A stretch of 64,000 bases of DNA, taken from positions 62,001-126,000 of the forward strand of contig CAZKJG010000006.1 of assembly GCA_964553045.1 (NCBI GenBank). The letters are read 5' to 3'. The notes below the pieces were generated by a model. That model made no database searches. It was not told where the DNA came from and saw only the letters and a list, made by a program, of their open reading frames with translations. The DNA is from JAWLEP01 sp964553045. GTDB lineage: Bacteria; Fermentibacterota; Fermentibacteria; Fermentibacterales; JCC-6. Shown one piece after another: positions 1 through 9,038 of this stretch (its first letter is position 1; each line of letters begins with the position of its first letter). A program made the position numbers and the translations under genes.

Positions 1-1
1 C

Positions 2-289
2 GATATAAAGGTGTTCGTTACGCCCAGCTGCCCCTACTGCCCAAGGGCCGCCGTTCTGGGCCTTCGCCTGGCCATGGCCAGCCCGCGGGTCACCACCCAG
101 GTGGTGGAGGCGAACGAGTACCCCGATTTCTCGCGCAGGCACTCCGTGCAGGGGGTTCCCAGGACCGTGATAAACGAACGGCTCTACGCCGAGGGTGCGC
201 TCCCGGAGGGGCCTTTCGTCTCGGCGCTGTCGCTGGGCCTCGGCCAGGAGGGCGAGACGGACATCGTCAAGCTGGCCGGGGAAGCCTGA
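2..289 (+). CDS. Glutaredoxin/thioredoxin-fold disulfide oxidoreductase, C-terminal part
   Basis: The gene is cut by the left edge; the frame is open from base 2. The visible part begins DIKVFVTPSCPYCP, which is a beta strand running into a CPYC redox motif. This is how the C-terminal domain of glutaredoxin-like protein disulfide oxidoreductases (PDO, also AhpF N-terminal domain) looks. Further on, QGVPRTVIN carries the cis-proline of the fold (VPR/T). The family moves electrons to disulfides in the cytoplasm. The next gene starts 10 bases downstream with its own Shine-Dalgarno sequence, so the two are probably co-transcribed. A GTG at 11 is in frame but is inside the domain and is not a likely start. 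Confidence 0.8.
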   Translation, partial: DIKVFVTPSCPYCPRAAVLGLRLAMASPRVTTQVVEANEYPDFSRRHSVQGVPRTVINERLYAEGALPEGPFVSALSLGLGQEGETDIVKLAGEA

Positions 290-299
290 GGAAGGACCG

Positions 300-1088
300 A
301 TGACCACTCTGCTCCTCGTCCTGCTGGGAGGCCTCTCCTTTCCCATGGAATCCCGGGGTTCCATGGAAGCCTACAGCTTCTTTCAGCACGACGAGGGGCA
401 CTTCATATTCGCCACCATACAGAACATGGTGGAGACGGTGCGCACGGGGAGGTACTCGCTCGCCATGGGCCTCACCGTCGACACCTACATGGGCAAGAAC
501 CTCAACAACCCAACGATGAAGTTCAACATCTACGGCGGCCACTGGAACATCAACCTCTCGATCCGGGCCGACATATCCCGCAGGCTTCGGGCCAGGCTCT
601 ACACAGACCACGAGTGCTTCCACAACATTGACATGCCGGACACCTCCTCGGAGTACATGAACAACGTGAAGCTGGGAGTGGTCCGGGACCCGCGGCAGCT
701 GCAGCCCCGGGCCGAGCCGGCGCTGCTTCCGCGGGGACGGCTTCCCTCCGGCTGGTTCAGCCTGGGCACCTATCTGCCTGAGGGGGATAGCTTTCAGAAG
801 GGGCACGACTTCCGGTGGTCGACTCACACCGACGTGGACATGGTCGTGGCGGGATGGAGAACGCTGGAGGCCGGCTGCCGCTACCACTGGGACGCCTTCT
901 TCCACGATGGCGGCACAACCTCCAGCCGCCACCGGCTGGAGGTCTACACCGCCTTCGCTGCTCCCCTGGGAAGCTTCCAGCTCTACCTGGCGGGCTATCC
1001 CCGCGACACCCAGCCGTTCCGAAGGCTGGAGGGCCGCAGCTTCTGGGGCATACGCTTCCTCTGGCCCGGGGAGAGACCGGGCTCCTGA
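300..1088 (+). CDS. Hypothetical exported protein, possible outer-membrane beta structure
   Basis: A 262-residue protein starting at ATG 300, with GAGGAAGG just upstream. The first 15 residues (MTTLLLVLLGG...) are a short hydrophobic segment that looks like a signal peptide. The rest is rich in aromatic residues and short alternating stretches such as SLAMGLTVDTYMG, WNINLSIRADIS and FQLYLAGYPRD, which fit antiparallel beta strands of an outer-membrane or surface protein. I do not recognise the family. It follows the thioredoxin-fold gene closely and is convergent with the pmbA-like gene, 6 bases apart. An in-frame extension upstream to 195 overlaps the previous gene and is not supported. Confidence 0.65.
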   Translation: MTTLLLVLLGGLSFPMESRGSMEAYSFFQHDEGHFIFATIQNMVETVRTGRYSLAMGLTVDTYMGKNLNNPTMKFNIYGGHWNINLSIRADISRRLRARLYTDHECFHNIDMPDTSSEYMNNVKLGVVRDPRQLQPRAEPALLPRGRLPSGWFSLGTYLPEGDSFQKGHDFRWSTHTDVDMVVAGWRTLEAGCRYHWDAFFHDGGTTSSRHRLEVYTAFAAPLGSFQLYLAGYPRDTQPFRRLEGRSFWGIRFLWPGERPGS

Positions 1089-1094
1089 GGCCGG

Positions 1095-2363
1095 CTAGCG
1101 GGTGGAGGCGTCCTCCAGGACCACCGGCGGGACGTGGAGTCTCCCCTTGCGAACCGGCTCGCCCATCCACGAGATCCGCTCGAAGAGCTCCAGGGGCTTC
1201 CAGTTCCACCTGAAGTCGCGGACGGGCCCGGCCGCCGCACCCCCCTCGACCGAGAATACGCCGTCCCGGGTCATGCCCGTGATCTCCAGTGATTTCCGAT
1301 CGACGAAGCGGATGTACCAGAGCCTCCTGATGAGCAGCCCCTCACCCATCTGCCCGATGCCGTCGGCAACGTTTCCGCTTCCGCCGTCCATGTAGTAGCA
1401 GCCCGGATGGGAGAGCGGAGGCCGTCCGGTCTGGGAGGCCCACCATCGGCCGCAGAGCATCTCCCTGAGAATACCCTCCTCTATCCAGGTGGAGTCCCTG
1501 CAGGGAAGCCCCTCGCCGTCAAATGGACGTCCCTTGACAGGCCCGTCCAGAACGCTGCGGAGGCTCAGCCGGGGACCGCTGATCCTTCGACCCTGCATGT
1601 CGCTGAACACGGTGACACCCTCGTCGGCCAGCCTGGCGTTCAGGCTGTAGATCAGGAACGGGATCAGGTCCGCAACCGCCTGGGGCTCGAGAAGAACCCT
1701 GCAGGGGCCGGTGGGGGCGGCGCCCGGCCGGCTGGCGGCCTTCGCCTCGTGCGCCACCTCATCGGTGGCCTTCGCCGCGGGCAGCTCGGCCCAGGCGCTG
1801 TCGGCAAGGGCCCTGTAGCTGGAGCCGTTTCCCGAGTCCATGGTCAGTACGAAGTCGGCCTCTGTCCTACCGTGGAAGGCGAGATTGCCCGTGGAGGTAC
1901 CCAGGGCCACCTTCTGCATGGCGGCATGCGAGATCCCCGCAGCCTCCAGACCGCGGCGCACGGCGGTCTCGATCGCCCCGGAAGCGGCCTGGATCCGTCC
2001 CTCCGTCTGCATGTCGGCCGTGGGGCCGTCCCAGTCCTCTATTACCGGATACACCTGACCGCCCTCCACCGGGGGGACGTACTCCGGGTCCTCGGGGGCG
2101 GTGGCCAGCTGGTCGCGTACCCCGCTCACCAGCTCCGGCAGCGCCGAGGGGTCCACGTTGTGGGTGGTGGCGGTGGCCTTGCGCCCTTCACGCCCCATGG
2201 TCAGCTCCAGCTCCCTGCGGAAGGTGTCCCCGTTCTGGGTAATCCTGTTCTGGCCGAAACGCACGGTTGCCTGCCGCCTCTCCCGAAGTACCGCGGTGGC
2301 ATCGTATCCGGAGGCGGCCTCCAGCGCTTTCCTGACGACGTCGGTCATCTCGCTCCGGTTCAA
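1095..2363 (-). CDS. pmbA: TldE/PmbA-family subunit of a TldD/E-type metalloprotease (pair 1)
   Basis: A 422-residue member of the PmbA/TldD superfamily (U62 peptidases). It lacks the HExxxH zinc motif that its neighbour has, which is typical of the non-catalytic TldE/PmbA partner. The conserved C-terminal half is clear: the VLLEPQAVADLIPFL strand-helix, then the glycine-rich barrel region with GMTRDGVFSVEGG near the end. TldD and TldE form a heterodimer that cleaves unfolded peptides and matures some ribosomal peptides and CcdA-type toxins. It starts 2 bases after the tldD-like gene's stop, so the two are translationally coupled. A second, independent pair lies at 40.9-43.8 kb. Confidence 0.85.
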   Translation of the reverse strand: MNRSEMTDVVRKALEAASGYDATAVLRERRQATVRFGQNRITQNGDTFRRELELTMGREGRKATATTHNVDPSALPELVSGVRDQLATAPEDPEYVPPVEGGQVYPVIEDWDGPTADMQTEGRIQAASGAIETAVRRGLEAAGISHAAMQKVALGTSTGNLAFHGRTEADFVLTMDSGNGSSYRALADSAWAELPAAKATDEVAHEAKAASRPGAAPTGPCRVLLEPQAVADLIPFLIYSLNARLADEGVTVFSDMQGRRISGPRLSLRSVLDGPVKGRPFDGEGLPCRDSTWIEEGILREMLCGRWWASQTGRPPLSHPGCYYMDGGSGNVADGIGQMGEGLLIRRLWYIRFVDRKSLEITGMTRDGVFSVEGGAAAGPVRDFRWNWKPLELFERISWMGEPVRKGRLHVPPVVLEDASTR

Positions 2364-2365
2364 GC

Positions 2366-3802
2366 CTATCCCCCCCTCACCTCGATGTCACGGAACCGGG
2401 TGTGGCTGGCTCCGTGGGTCATCCTGGCGGCCTGCATCGGCTCACCCTTTCCGCAGGTCAGCAAGCCCAGCCGCCGGAAGTCGGCGGGGCCGGCAACTCC
2501 GTCGCAGCTTCCCCAGAACTCCGGCGTAGTGGACCTGTATATCACCTTCTTGAGAGGACGGACCTTGCGTCCATCCCTTATCTCCCAGAAGAAATCGCCT
2601 CCGAACTGGAAGTTGAGCCGCATCTGGTCGATGCTGAAAGAGCCCCTTCCCTCGATGTAGACGCCCCTGTCCACGTCCGATATCAGATCCTCGGCGGTGA
2701 TACCCTCCTCACCCGGCTCGAGGTAGAGGTTCGGCTGGCGGTTTATGGGGAAGTGGGTGAAATCCTGTGCCCGACAGCATCCCCTGCTGGCCCTCTCGCC
2801 CAGTTCGAAAGCCGTCTCCCGCACCGTACCGAACTCGCGGAAGATGCCCTCCTTCACCAGATACCAGCGCTGCCCGGGAACACCCTCGTCATCCCAGCCC
2901 CAGCTGGCCAGTCCGCCCGGCAGTGTGTTGTCTGCCACGAAGCTCACAAGCGGCGAGCCGTACCGCAGCGACCCTCTGTCGGATAGCTTGAGGAAGCTCT
3001 TGCCCGCCATATTGGCCTCCCAGCCGAGCGCCCTGTCACTCTCGGTGGGATGGCCGACTGACTCGTGCATGGTCAGGCCCAGGTGAACGCCGTCCAGCAC
3101 CAGGTCCATGGTGCCGGTGGGCCCCTCATCGGCCCGGACCTTCATGACGGCCTCCTCCCCGATGCGGGTGGCCGTCTGTGTCAGGTCCAGCTCCTCGATC
3201 CACTCGTAGCCCGCGGCCCTGCCCCCTACCTGCAGCGACCGGCTCTGGGCGTCATCCTGGTGGACGGCGGTGGCCTGCAGCAGCGGCTGGGAGAAGACGA
3301 TCTCCGAGGAGACCAGGCTTCCCTCCGTGTTGCCGAAAACGCGGCTTCTCCTCTCGAACCAGAGGCCGGCGTAGCTCACCGTCACCTCCCGCGGGGCGTG
3401 GAGGTTCTCGCAGGCCCTGGTGAGAAGGTCTATCTTCTCCGCCCGGGGCACCCCGAAGGGATCCTTGCGGCAGGGGCCCTGGAAGTTCCCCTCCCGGGGC
3501 TCCTCCCGTGACAGGCGAACCGATCCCGCGCGGGCCACGCCTCCGGCCCGGGCCACGCTAACGGCCCTGCTCACAGCGTCGTCGATGCCCGACTCGGACA
3601 GACCCGTGCAGGATGCGAAACCCCAGCAGCCGTCGACCACCGCGCGCACGCCGGCCCCCTCCTCGTTGCTCAGAGAGGCTTCGCTCAGCCTCAGGCTCCT
3701 GAAGGTGAGCGACTCGGTGGAAATGCTCTCCACACGCACGTCTCCGTACTCCACACCGGCTTCGCGAAGGGCCTCCACCGCTCTGCGGGCCAGACGTTTC
3801 AT
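2366..3802 (-). CDS. tldD: TldD-family zinc metalloprotease (pair 1)
   Basis: A 478-residue TldD homologue of usual length. The zinc site is visible as HESVGH at residues 246-251, followed by PTESD, matching the HExxxH-xxxD signature of the family. The N-terminal half carries the GAGVRAVVDGCWGFAS strand typical of TldD, and the C-terminus has the barrel that houses the active site. It is expected to be cytoplasmic and to act as a heterodimer with the adjacent PmbA-like protein. Its ATG overlaps the stop of the upstream rseC-like gene by 4 bases (ATGA), so all three minus-strand genes form an operon running from about 4278 to 1095. Confidence 0.92.
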   Translation of the reverse strand: MKRLARRAVEALREAGVEYGDVRVESISTESLTFRSLRLSEASLSNEEGAGVRAVVDGCWGFASCTGLSESGIDDAVSRAVSVARAGGVARAGSVRLSREEPREGNFQGPCRKDPFGVPRAEKIDLLTRACENLHAPREVTVSYAGLWFERRSRVFGNTEGSLVSSEIVFSQPLLQATAVHQDDAQSRSLQVGGRAAGYEWIEELDLTQTATRIGEEAVMKVRADEGPTGTMDLVLDGVHLGLTMHESVGHPTESDRALGWEANMAGKSFLKLSDRGSLRYGSPLVSFVADNTLPGGLASWGWDDEGVPGQRWYLVKEGIFREFGTVRETAFELGERASRGCCRAQDFTHFPINRQPNLYLEPGEEGITAEDLISDVDRGVYIEGRGSFSIDQMRLNFQFGGDFFWEIRDGRKVRPLKKVIYRSTTPEFWGSCDGVAGPADFRRLGLLTCGKGEPMQAARMTHGASHTRFRDIEVRGG

Positions 3803-4278
3803 ACCCCGTTCCCCCCGTTGCTTGTCTCTTCGCTTTGCTCTTCCGCCCTCGACCGGCCGGCGGACCTCTCCAGCACCCTGACAACCTCCATGCGGAAGGA
3901 GCTCCGTCTGCAGAGGGCGCGGTTCACTCCCAGCGCGATCAGGCCGCCGGCCAGCAGGCCGCCCAGCGCGCCGAGCGCGGCGGATCCGGCCCCACCGGGG
4001 GCCCCCACGAGGTATCCGACGAACAGCATGGACACCGGCAGCAGGAAGGTCACCGCTATGACGCCTATGGTGGCGGAGGTTCGGAGCTCGACCTCGACCA
4101 GGTCGCCGCTACGGGCTCCGATCCTGTTCTCCACCCAAGCCTTGCGGGTCTTCACTTCCCCGCCGGTCAGGCTGAAACAGGCGTGCCGCCGCGAACATCC
4201 CGAGCAGGACTCCCCCCCCGTCATCTCCACCAGCACCCTGCCCGCCCGCTCCTCACGAACCACGCCGCTGTGCCGCAT
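3799..4278 (-). CDS. RseC/MucC-like membrane protein
   Basis: A 159-residue protein with the layout of the RseC/MucC family (positive regulators of sigma E; RsxC-associated SoxR-reducing proteins). It has an N-terminal beta-rich domain with a cysteine cluster CSGCSRRHAC near residues 25-34, then two membrane segments (about residues 75-95 and 98-118), then a charged cytoplasmic tail. In the family the cysteines are thought to bind iron or a cofactor and to link the electron-transport Rnf/Rsx system to redox signalling. No Rnf genes are seen here. First gene of the rseC-tldD-pmbA operon, divergent from the FG-GAP gene at 4357. Confidence 0.75.
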   Translation of the reverse strand: MRHSGVVREERAGRVLVEMTGGESCSGCSRRHACFSLTGGEVKTRKAWVENRIGARSGDLVEVELRTSATIGVIAVTFLLPVSMLFVGYLVGAPGGAGSAALGALGGLLAGGLIALGVNRALCRRSSFRMEVVRVLERSAGRSRAEEQSEETSNGGNGV

Positions 4279-4356
4279 TATGCACCCCCTGTCAGATGTG
4301 CATTATGTTGAAGATCATGATTCCGACCAAGGCAATGTGCTAATGGCGGAGGGGCC

Positions 4357-6813
4357 ATGAGAAATCTGCTGATGATCGTCGTGATCCTGGGAACGCTGTA
4401 TTCGGCGGGAGCGGGGCCGCAGATCGAAGGTCCGGACTGGCCCGCGCGCCTGCTGAGGGCGCAGGAGGCCTTCCATGCGAACCCCTCTCCGGAGGGACTG
4501 TGCGAACTGCTGGACACGCTGGCGCTCTGCCGCGCCGCCGGGGGCAGGGCGTCCGAGTCGCTTCCGGAGGGGTTGCTGGAGGGATGGCTGGCCCTGGCCC
4601 GTCGTCAGAACTGGTCGCGGCGGGAGATCCTGCGGCTCAGCGAGCATGCCGGATCGCTGGGCGAAGAGGCGCTGGTGGACAGTTTGGTCATGGTCCTCCT
4701 CCTCGACCACCCCGAGTCGGGGGAGTGCTGGGATGCCATGCAGTCGGTCTTCCTGGGGGCGCTGTACCCCGTCTGGCGGGACGACAGCGCCAGGGTCGCC
4801 GTCATGGAGGAGTTCATGCTCCGTTACGGCAGGCTCTCCAACTACTGGAGGTCGCGGGCCTTGGGGGTCATGGTAGCGGCGCTGCGGGAGTCCGGCGACA
4901 GCGCGGCGGCGAGATCCATGGCCCTGGAATGGGTGGCCGACTGCCCGGAGAGCCCCTCCGCCCGACTGTCCGCCGGCAGGGCGCTGATCGAGGATTCCCT
5001 GCCCCGTCGGGCGCTGGCCCAGCTGGAGGCCGGACTGAGTCTGCTGGCCGAATACGCGCCCCCGGGAATGCCGGTGCCCGAGATGGAGCTGGCGCTGCCC
5101 AGGGCGGCCCACGATCTGCAGCACCAGCTGGCCAGGGCCCTGGCCGCCTGCGGGGATACTGCCGCCGCCATCGCCTCCCTGGAGCCCCTTGTCGTCCCCG
5201 GCCTGTACGCGGATTCGCTCCATCACACGGCCTACGACTACCTGGTCGAATCCGCCGAGCTGCGGGTGGCGCGCGGTGACACGGCAGAGGCTGTGGAGCT
5301 GCTGGTGAGGGCGGAAGTGGCCGGCCGGGTGAGATCGGACTCGCTGCGGCCGGCCCACGATCTGCTGGCCCGGCTCCTGGACACCGAGGATGTCGCCGGG
5401 GCCTGCCGGGAGGCGGCCGGCTACTCCGGCCCGGTGTTCGAGGACGTAACGGCATCCATGCTGGGCGACAGCGGCCTGCCCCGCCGAACGCGTGTAGCCT
5501 GGGGCGACTACGACCGTGACGGATGGCCCGACCTCCTCCTGGGCCGAAGGCTCTTCCGCAACCGTGAGGGAAGAGGCTTTCGCGAGATAACCCTGGCCGC
5601 CGGGCTTCGGCTGCCCCGAGCCTCGGGGGCCGTCTGGGGGGACATGGACGGCGACGGATGGCGGGACCTGGTGACCTGCGGCGACGTGAGCCGGGTGGTG
5701 CTGAACGCGGGGGGCGTCTTCGAGACACGGCCCGCTCTCTGGCAGCCGGCCGACCCCGGCGGACCCACCGAGGGAGTGGCGCTGCTGGACTGGAACGGTG
5801 ACGGACGGCTGGACGTCTACCTGGCCAGATACGAGAGACCACACGCCATGGGGCTGGGCACGCCCGACCTCTTTCTGCTGGGCGGACACAACGGTCTGCG
5901 TCCGGCCGGCGACTCCCTGGGGATGGACCCCCCGGACGGCATACCCCTCTGCGGGCGCGGGGTCAGTCCCTGCGACTACGACCGCGACGGCAGGACCGAT
6001 ATACTGGTCTCCAACTACCGTCTGGACCGGAACCTCCTCTGGAAGAACCTGGGCCCGGCGGAGGAGATGGCCATGGAGGCCGGAATCGAGAGAAACCCGG
6101 TACGGAACTCCCACGGACACACCATCGGGAGCGCCTGGGCGGACTGGGACAACGACGGCGACTGGGACCTGTTCTGCGCCAACCTGGCCCATCCCCGCTA
6201 CATCCGCTTCTCCCAGCGGAGCGTTCTCCTGCGAAACGACGGAGGCGTCTTCACAGATGCGACCGACGGCTCGGGGCTCCGCTACGAGGAGACCCACTCG
6301 GTGCCGGTCTGGGGCGACTTCGACTGCGACGGCCTGCAGGACCTGTTCATAACCTCCGTATACGAGGGCCGCCGGAGCTTCCTCTACCGGAATCTCGGAG
6401 GGGGGCGCTTTCGGGATGTGACCTTCCTGGCGGGTTGCAGGATCACCGACGGCTGGGGGGCCGCGGCGGCGGACTTCGACCGCGACGGGAGGCTGGACCT
6501 GGCCGTGGGGGCCGGCGACGGCCCACACATTCTGCGCAACGTCGGCCCCGCCTCCGACCGCTGGCTGCTGGTCCACGTCAGGCCCGGCCGCAGGCCGGCC
6601 GTGGGATGCGTGCTGGAGGTCCGGCAGGAAGATGCCGTCCTTCTGCGTCAGGTCGAGGGCGGCGGCGGCACCACATGCCAGAGCTCGGAGATACTCCACC
6701 TGGCACTGCCCGAGGACGGGGGGGCGGAATGGAGCCTCTTTCTGCCCGGCGACAGCCTTCCGGCAGCCAGCGGCCGGCTGCAGGCGGCGGGACGGGAGAT
6801 CACCGTCCCCTGA
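4357..6813 (+). CDS. Secreted FG-GAP/VCBS repeat protein with ASPIC/UnbV-like C-terminus
   Basis: An 818-residue exported protein with signal peptide MRNLLMIVVILGTLYSAGAG. Residues about 20-370 are helical and alanine/leucine-rich, TPR-like. From about residue 385 to 710 there are seven calcium-binding aspartate loops of the FG-GAP/VCBS type: DYDRDGWPDLL, DMDGDGWRDLV, DWNGDGRLDVY, DYDRDGRTDIL, DWDNDGDWDLF, DFDCDGLQDLF and DFDRDGRLDLA. They would build an integrin-alpha-like beta-propeller. The last 80 residues (NVGPASDRWLLVHVRPG..., then VEGGGGTTCQSSE) match the ASPIC/UnbV domain that often follows such propellers. It is probably surface-exposed and binds carbohydrate or protein; the substrate is unknown. 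Divergent from the rseC operon. Confidence 0.85.
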   Translation: MRNLLMIVVILGTLYSAGAGPQIEGPDWPARLLRAQEAFHANPSPEGLCELLDTLALCRAAGGRASESLPEGLLEGWLALARRQNWSRREILRLSEHAGSLGEEALVDSLVMVLLLDHPESGECWDAMQSVFLGALYPVWRDDSARVAVMEEFMLRYGRLSNYWRSRALGVMVAALRESGDSAAARSMALEWVADCPESPSARLSAGRALIEDSLPRRALAQLEAGLSLLAEYAPPGMPVPEMELALPRAAHDLQHQLARALAACGDTAAAIASLEPLVVPGLYADSLHHTAYDYLVESAELRVARGDTAEAVELLVRAEVAGRVRSDSLRPAHDLLARLLDTEDVAGACREAAGYSGPVFEDVTASMLGDSGLPRRTRVAWGDYDRDGWPDLLLGRRLFRNREGRGFREITLAAGLRLPRASGAVWGDMDGDGWRDLVTCGDVSRVVLNAGGVFETRPALWQPADPGGPTEGVALLDWNGDGRLDVYLARYERPHAMGLGTPDLFLLGGHNGLRPAGDSLGMDPPDGIPLCGRGVSPCDYDRDGRTDILVSNYRLDRNLLWKNLGPAEEMAMEAGIERNPVRNSHGHTIGSAWADWDNDGDWDLFCANLAHPRYIRFSQRSVLLRNDGGVFTDATDGSGLRYEETHSVPVWGDFDCDGLQDLFITSVYEGRRSFLYRNLGGGRFRDVTFLAGCRITDGWGAAAADFDRDGRLDLAVGAGDGPHILRNVGPASDRWLLVHVRPGRRPAVGCVLEVRQEDAVLLRQVEGGGGTTCQSSEILHLALPEDGGAEWSLFLPGDSLPAASGRLQAAGREITVP

Positions 6814-6838
6814 CAGAGTGGACTGGATGGAAGCCCGG

Positions 6839-7282
6839 CTATCGCTTTCGGCGACCCCGGCGCCTCAGGTACTTCAGAACCAGCGAGAAGCTCAACCATC
6901 CCCCCGGGTAGTACCTGGTGTCCATCGCCAGGTGCATCAGGGTTCCCGCGAACATTCCCAGCAGCAGACCATGTCCGGTGAGCATCCAGGTGCACAGCAG
7001 CCCGGCGGCCAGCTCGACGCTGTGCAGGGCCGGAAAGGCCCAGCTCTGAGGTATGTCCGGGGTGATGCGGAAGTGCCGCTGCAGGTGCTCGGGGGTCATG
7101 AAGTAGGCCCGCAGCAGATTGCCGGGCAGGGGCTGCATCCCCCTTCCGGCGAAGTGGCCTATGTGGTCGGCGTCCAGCAGTGAGCTGGCCAGGAAGGTTC
7201 CCGCGCCCTCCCACGGACCCAGCAGCACGCCCGCGGCCAGTCCGCCGGCGGCCCCGGCCGCGGCGTGAACCGAGGCCCTCAT
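6839..7282 (-). CDS. Small membrane protein, possibly YdjM/DUF457-like metal-dependent hydrolase
   Basis: A 147-residue protein starting at ATG 7282. It has several hydrophobic segments and conserved-looking polar residues inside or next to them: LLDADHIGHF near residue 36 and GTLMHLAMDTRYYPGG near residue 118. A D-x-D-H motif after one membrane span and H-x3-D in another is the pattern of the YdjM/DUF457 family of membrane-bound metal-dependent hydrolases, but the similarity is by pattern only. It ends in a basic tail (RRRGRRKR), which would stay cytoplasmic. The gene is convergent with the FG-GAP gene (25 bases apart) and divergent from the aminotransferase gene. Confidence 0.6.
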   Translation of the reverse strand: MRASVHAAAGAAGGLAAGVLLGPWEGAGTFLASSLLDADHIGHFAGRGMQPLPGNLLRAYFMTPEHLQRHFRITPDIPQSWAFPALHSVELAAGLLCTWMLTGHGLLLGMFAGTLMHLAMDTRYYPGGWLSFSLVLKYLRRRGRRKR

Positions 7283-7304
7283 GTCCGACCGGATACCATG
7301 AGCA

Positions 7305-7333
7305 TTGGTAACCCGCTTTCGCTGGCTTATCTT
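7305..7333 (+). promoter_or_regulatory. Candidate sigma70-type promoter of the DegT aminotransferase gene
   Basis: TTGGTA at 7305-7310 and TATCTT at 7328-7333 are separated by 17 bases and lie in a relatively AT-rich patch 40 bases upstream of the aminotransferase ATG. Each hexamer matches four of six consensus bases. Confidence 0.35.
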
Positions 7334-7372
7334 AGGTTCTTCGAAACGGCAAACCCCAAGGAAGGATGTAAG

Positions 7373-8518
7373 ATGGATGTTCCCTTTCTCGACCTCAAGG
7401 CCCAGCTGGACCAGGTAGGCGGCGAGATCCGTCGACAGCTGGACGAGATAATCGACTGCACCGGCTTCGTCCTGGGGCCGAAGGTGGAGGCCTTCGAGAA
7501 GAAGATGGCCAGGCTCGCCGGTACGAAGCACTGCGTCGGGGTGAACAGCGGAACCGCTGCCGTGCACTGCATATGCGCAGCGGCCGATCTTCCCGATGGC
7601 AGCGGCATCGTAGTACCCCCCAACACCTTCACAGCAACCGTGGAGGGCATAATCCTGGCCGGGCACGTCCCGGTGTTCGTGGACGTGGAGAGCAAGACCT
7701 GGAACCTGGACCCGCAGAAGGTCCGGGAGGCCGCCGCCGAGTGGCGGAAACCCGCAGGCGTCACGGATCCCCGCTCGGGCGCGGTGATCCGGGCCATAAT
7801 GTCCGTGGACCTCTACGGCCAGCCGGCGGACAACCCGGCCCTGGAGAAGATAGCGGACGAAAACGGCTGGGTACTCCTCGAAGACGCCTGCCAGGCTCAC
7901 GACGCCTCACTGAATGACAGGCCGGCGGGCAGCTTCGGCCTGGCCGCCGCATTCAGCTTCTACCCTGGCAAGAACCTGGGAGCCTTCGGCGAGGCGGGTG
8001 CGGTCACCACGGACTCGGACGAGGTTGCCGAGAAGGTTCGAATGCTCCGAGACCACGGTTCCAGCCGCAAGTACTACTACTCTATGGTGGGCCACAACTA
8101 CCGCATGTCGGCCTTTCAGGGAGCCGTCCTGGGGGTCAAGATCGATCGAATCCACGAGTGGAACGATGCCCGCAGGAGGGCGGCGAAGAGGTACGCCGAC
8201 CTGCTGGCTGACCTGCCCCTGGAACTCCCCGCGCAGCGGAAGGACTCCAGGCACGTCTACCACCTTTACCCGGTGCACCTGGAGCAAAGGGACCTGTTGC
8301 GGGAGTTCCTGGCCGACCGGGGAATAGCCTCGGGCCTGCACTACCCTCTCCCGCTGCACGTGCAGCAGGCCTACGCACATCTGGGCTACTCGCGGGGGGA
8401 CTTCCCGGTGGCGGAGTACAACAGCGACCGCAACCTGACCCTTCCGGTATTCCCGGAGATAACGGTCGAGCAGCAGCGGGCGGTGGCCGAAGCGATCGGG
8501 GAGTTCTACTCGGACTAG
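7373..8518 (+). CDS. DegT/DnrJ/EryC1-family PLP aminotransferase
   Basis: A 381-residue protein of usual length for sugar aminotransferases of the DegT/DnrJ/EryC1/StrS family. It begins MDVPFLDLKAQ, the typical start of the family, at ATG 7373 with AAGGAAGG upstream. Visible landmarks are NSGTAAVHC near residue 58 (PLP phosphate binding), EDACQAH near 170 (the aspartate that contacts the PLP nitrogen) and FSFYPGKNLGAFGEAG, where K200 should form the internal aldimine. Such enzymes transfer an amino group from glutamate to a nucleotide-linked keto sugar for surface polysaccharide or antibiotic sugars. No other sugar genes are nearby, so the substrate cannot be guessed. Confidence 0.9.
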   Translation: MDVPFLDLKAQLDQVGGEIRRQLDEIIDCTGFVLGPKVEAFEKKMARLAGTKHCVGVNSGTAAVHCICAAADLPDGSGIVVPPNTFTATVEGIILAGHVPVFVDVESKTWNLDPQKVREAAAEWRKPAGVTDPRSGAVIRAIMSVDLYGQPADNPALEKIADENGWVLLEDACQAHDASLNDRPAGSFGLAAAFSFYPGKNLGAFGEAGAVTTDSDEVAEKVRMLRDHGSSRKYYYSMVGHNYRMSAFQGAVLGVKIDRIHEWNDARRRAAKRYADLLADLPLELPAQRKDSRHVYHLYPVHLEQRDLLREFLADRGIASGLHYPLPLHVQQAYAHLGYSRGDFPVAEYNSDRNLTLPVFPEITVEQQRAVAEAIGEFYSD

Positions 8519-8530
8519 GCGAGGGTGCGA

Positions 8531-8908
8531 CTAGCGGCTCACCACGTAGGTATGGCCGAGTATCGAGCCTACTACCTGCCCTTCGGGCTGGCCGTCGCGA
8601 AGCCGCTGCAGGGCCTGGAGCACTCTGTCCGCACTCAGCCTCAGGAAGGCCCCGTCGATGCCCACCTGCAGCCCCACCACAGGCCAACCGGCGGCCACGC
8701 TGTCGGCCACCAGGTAGAAGATCCCGCCGTAGTGCTTCAGCAGGGAGTCGCCCTCGGCGAGGGAACCCTCGATCTCCACCTGCAGCAGGCTGTCCCCCAT
8801 GACGGCGGAGGTGGCCGGAATCCCCCGACCCCGAAGGTCGTCTGCAAGACCGGCCCAGGACGCTCCAGCTACCAGGGCCAGGACCAGTGCTGCGGAAACC
8901 CTAGCCAC
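8531..8908 (-). CDS. Small exported protein of unknown function
   Basis: Translation from GTG 8908 gives 125 residues beginning MARVSAALVLALVAGASWAG, a clean signal peptide. This start is preferred because AAAGGAG lies about 4 bases upstream; an in-frame ATG at 8944 has no such site and would put charged residues before the signal. The mature part has GDSLLQVEIEG and GWPVVGLQVGIDGAF, which suggest a small alpha/beta domain, and it ends in a short beta-rich stretch. I do not recognise the family. It is convergent with the aminotransferase gene. Confidence 0.6.
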   Translation of the reverse strand: MARVSAALVLALVAGASWAGLADDLRGRGIPATSAVMGDSLLQVEIEGSLAEGDSLLKHYGGIFYLVADSVAAGWPVVGLQVGIDGAFLRLSADRVLQALQRLRDGQPEGQVVGSILGHTYVVSR

Positions 8909-9038
8909 CCGACTCCTTTCGAAACCACGCACGGTATGCTTCATCGAGTAGATAGATAACACAGATAGCGGGGGCTGGAAAGATGGGAAGCTACGCTCCC
9001 CCGTTGAGACCGCCGGCCGCCGCCGGTATATTCGAATC

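Noticed and set aside
4315..6699. A 794-codon open frame on the minus strand opposite the FG-GAP gene
   Set aside because: It is an antisense shadow in a GC-rich gene: composition is Gly/Pro/Arg/Gln-rich with no domain, while the plus strand has clear FG-GAP motifs and a signal peptide.
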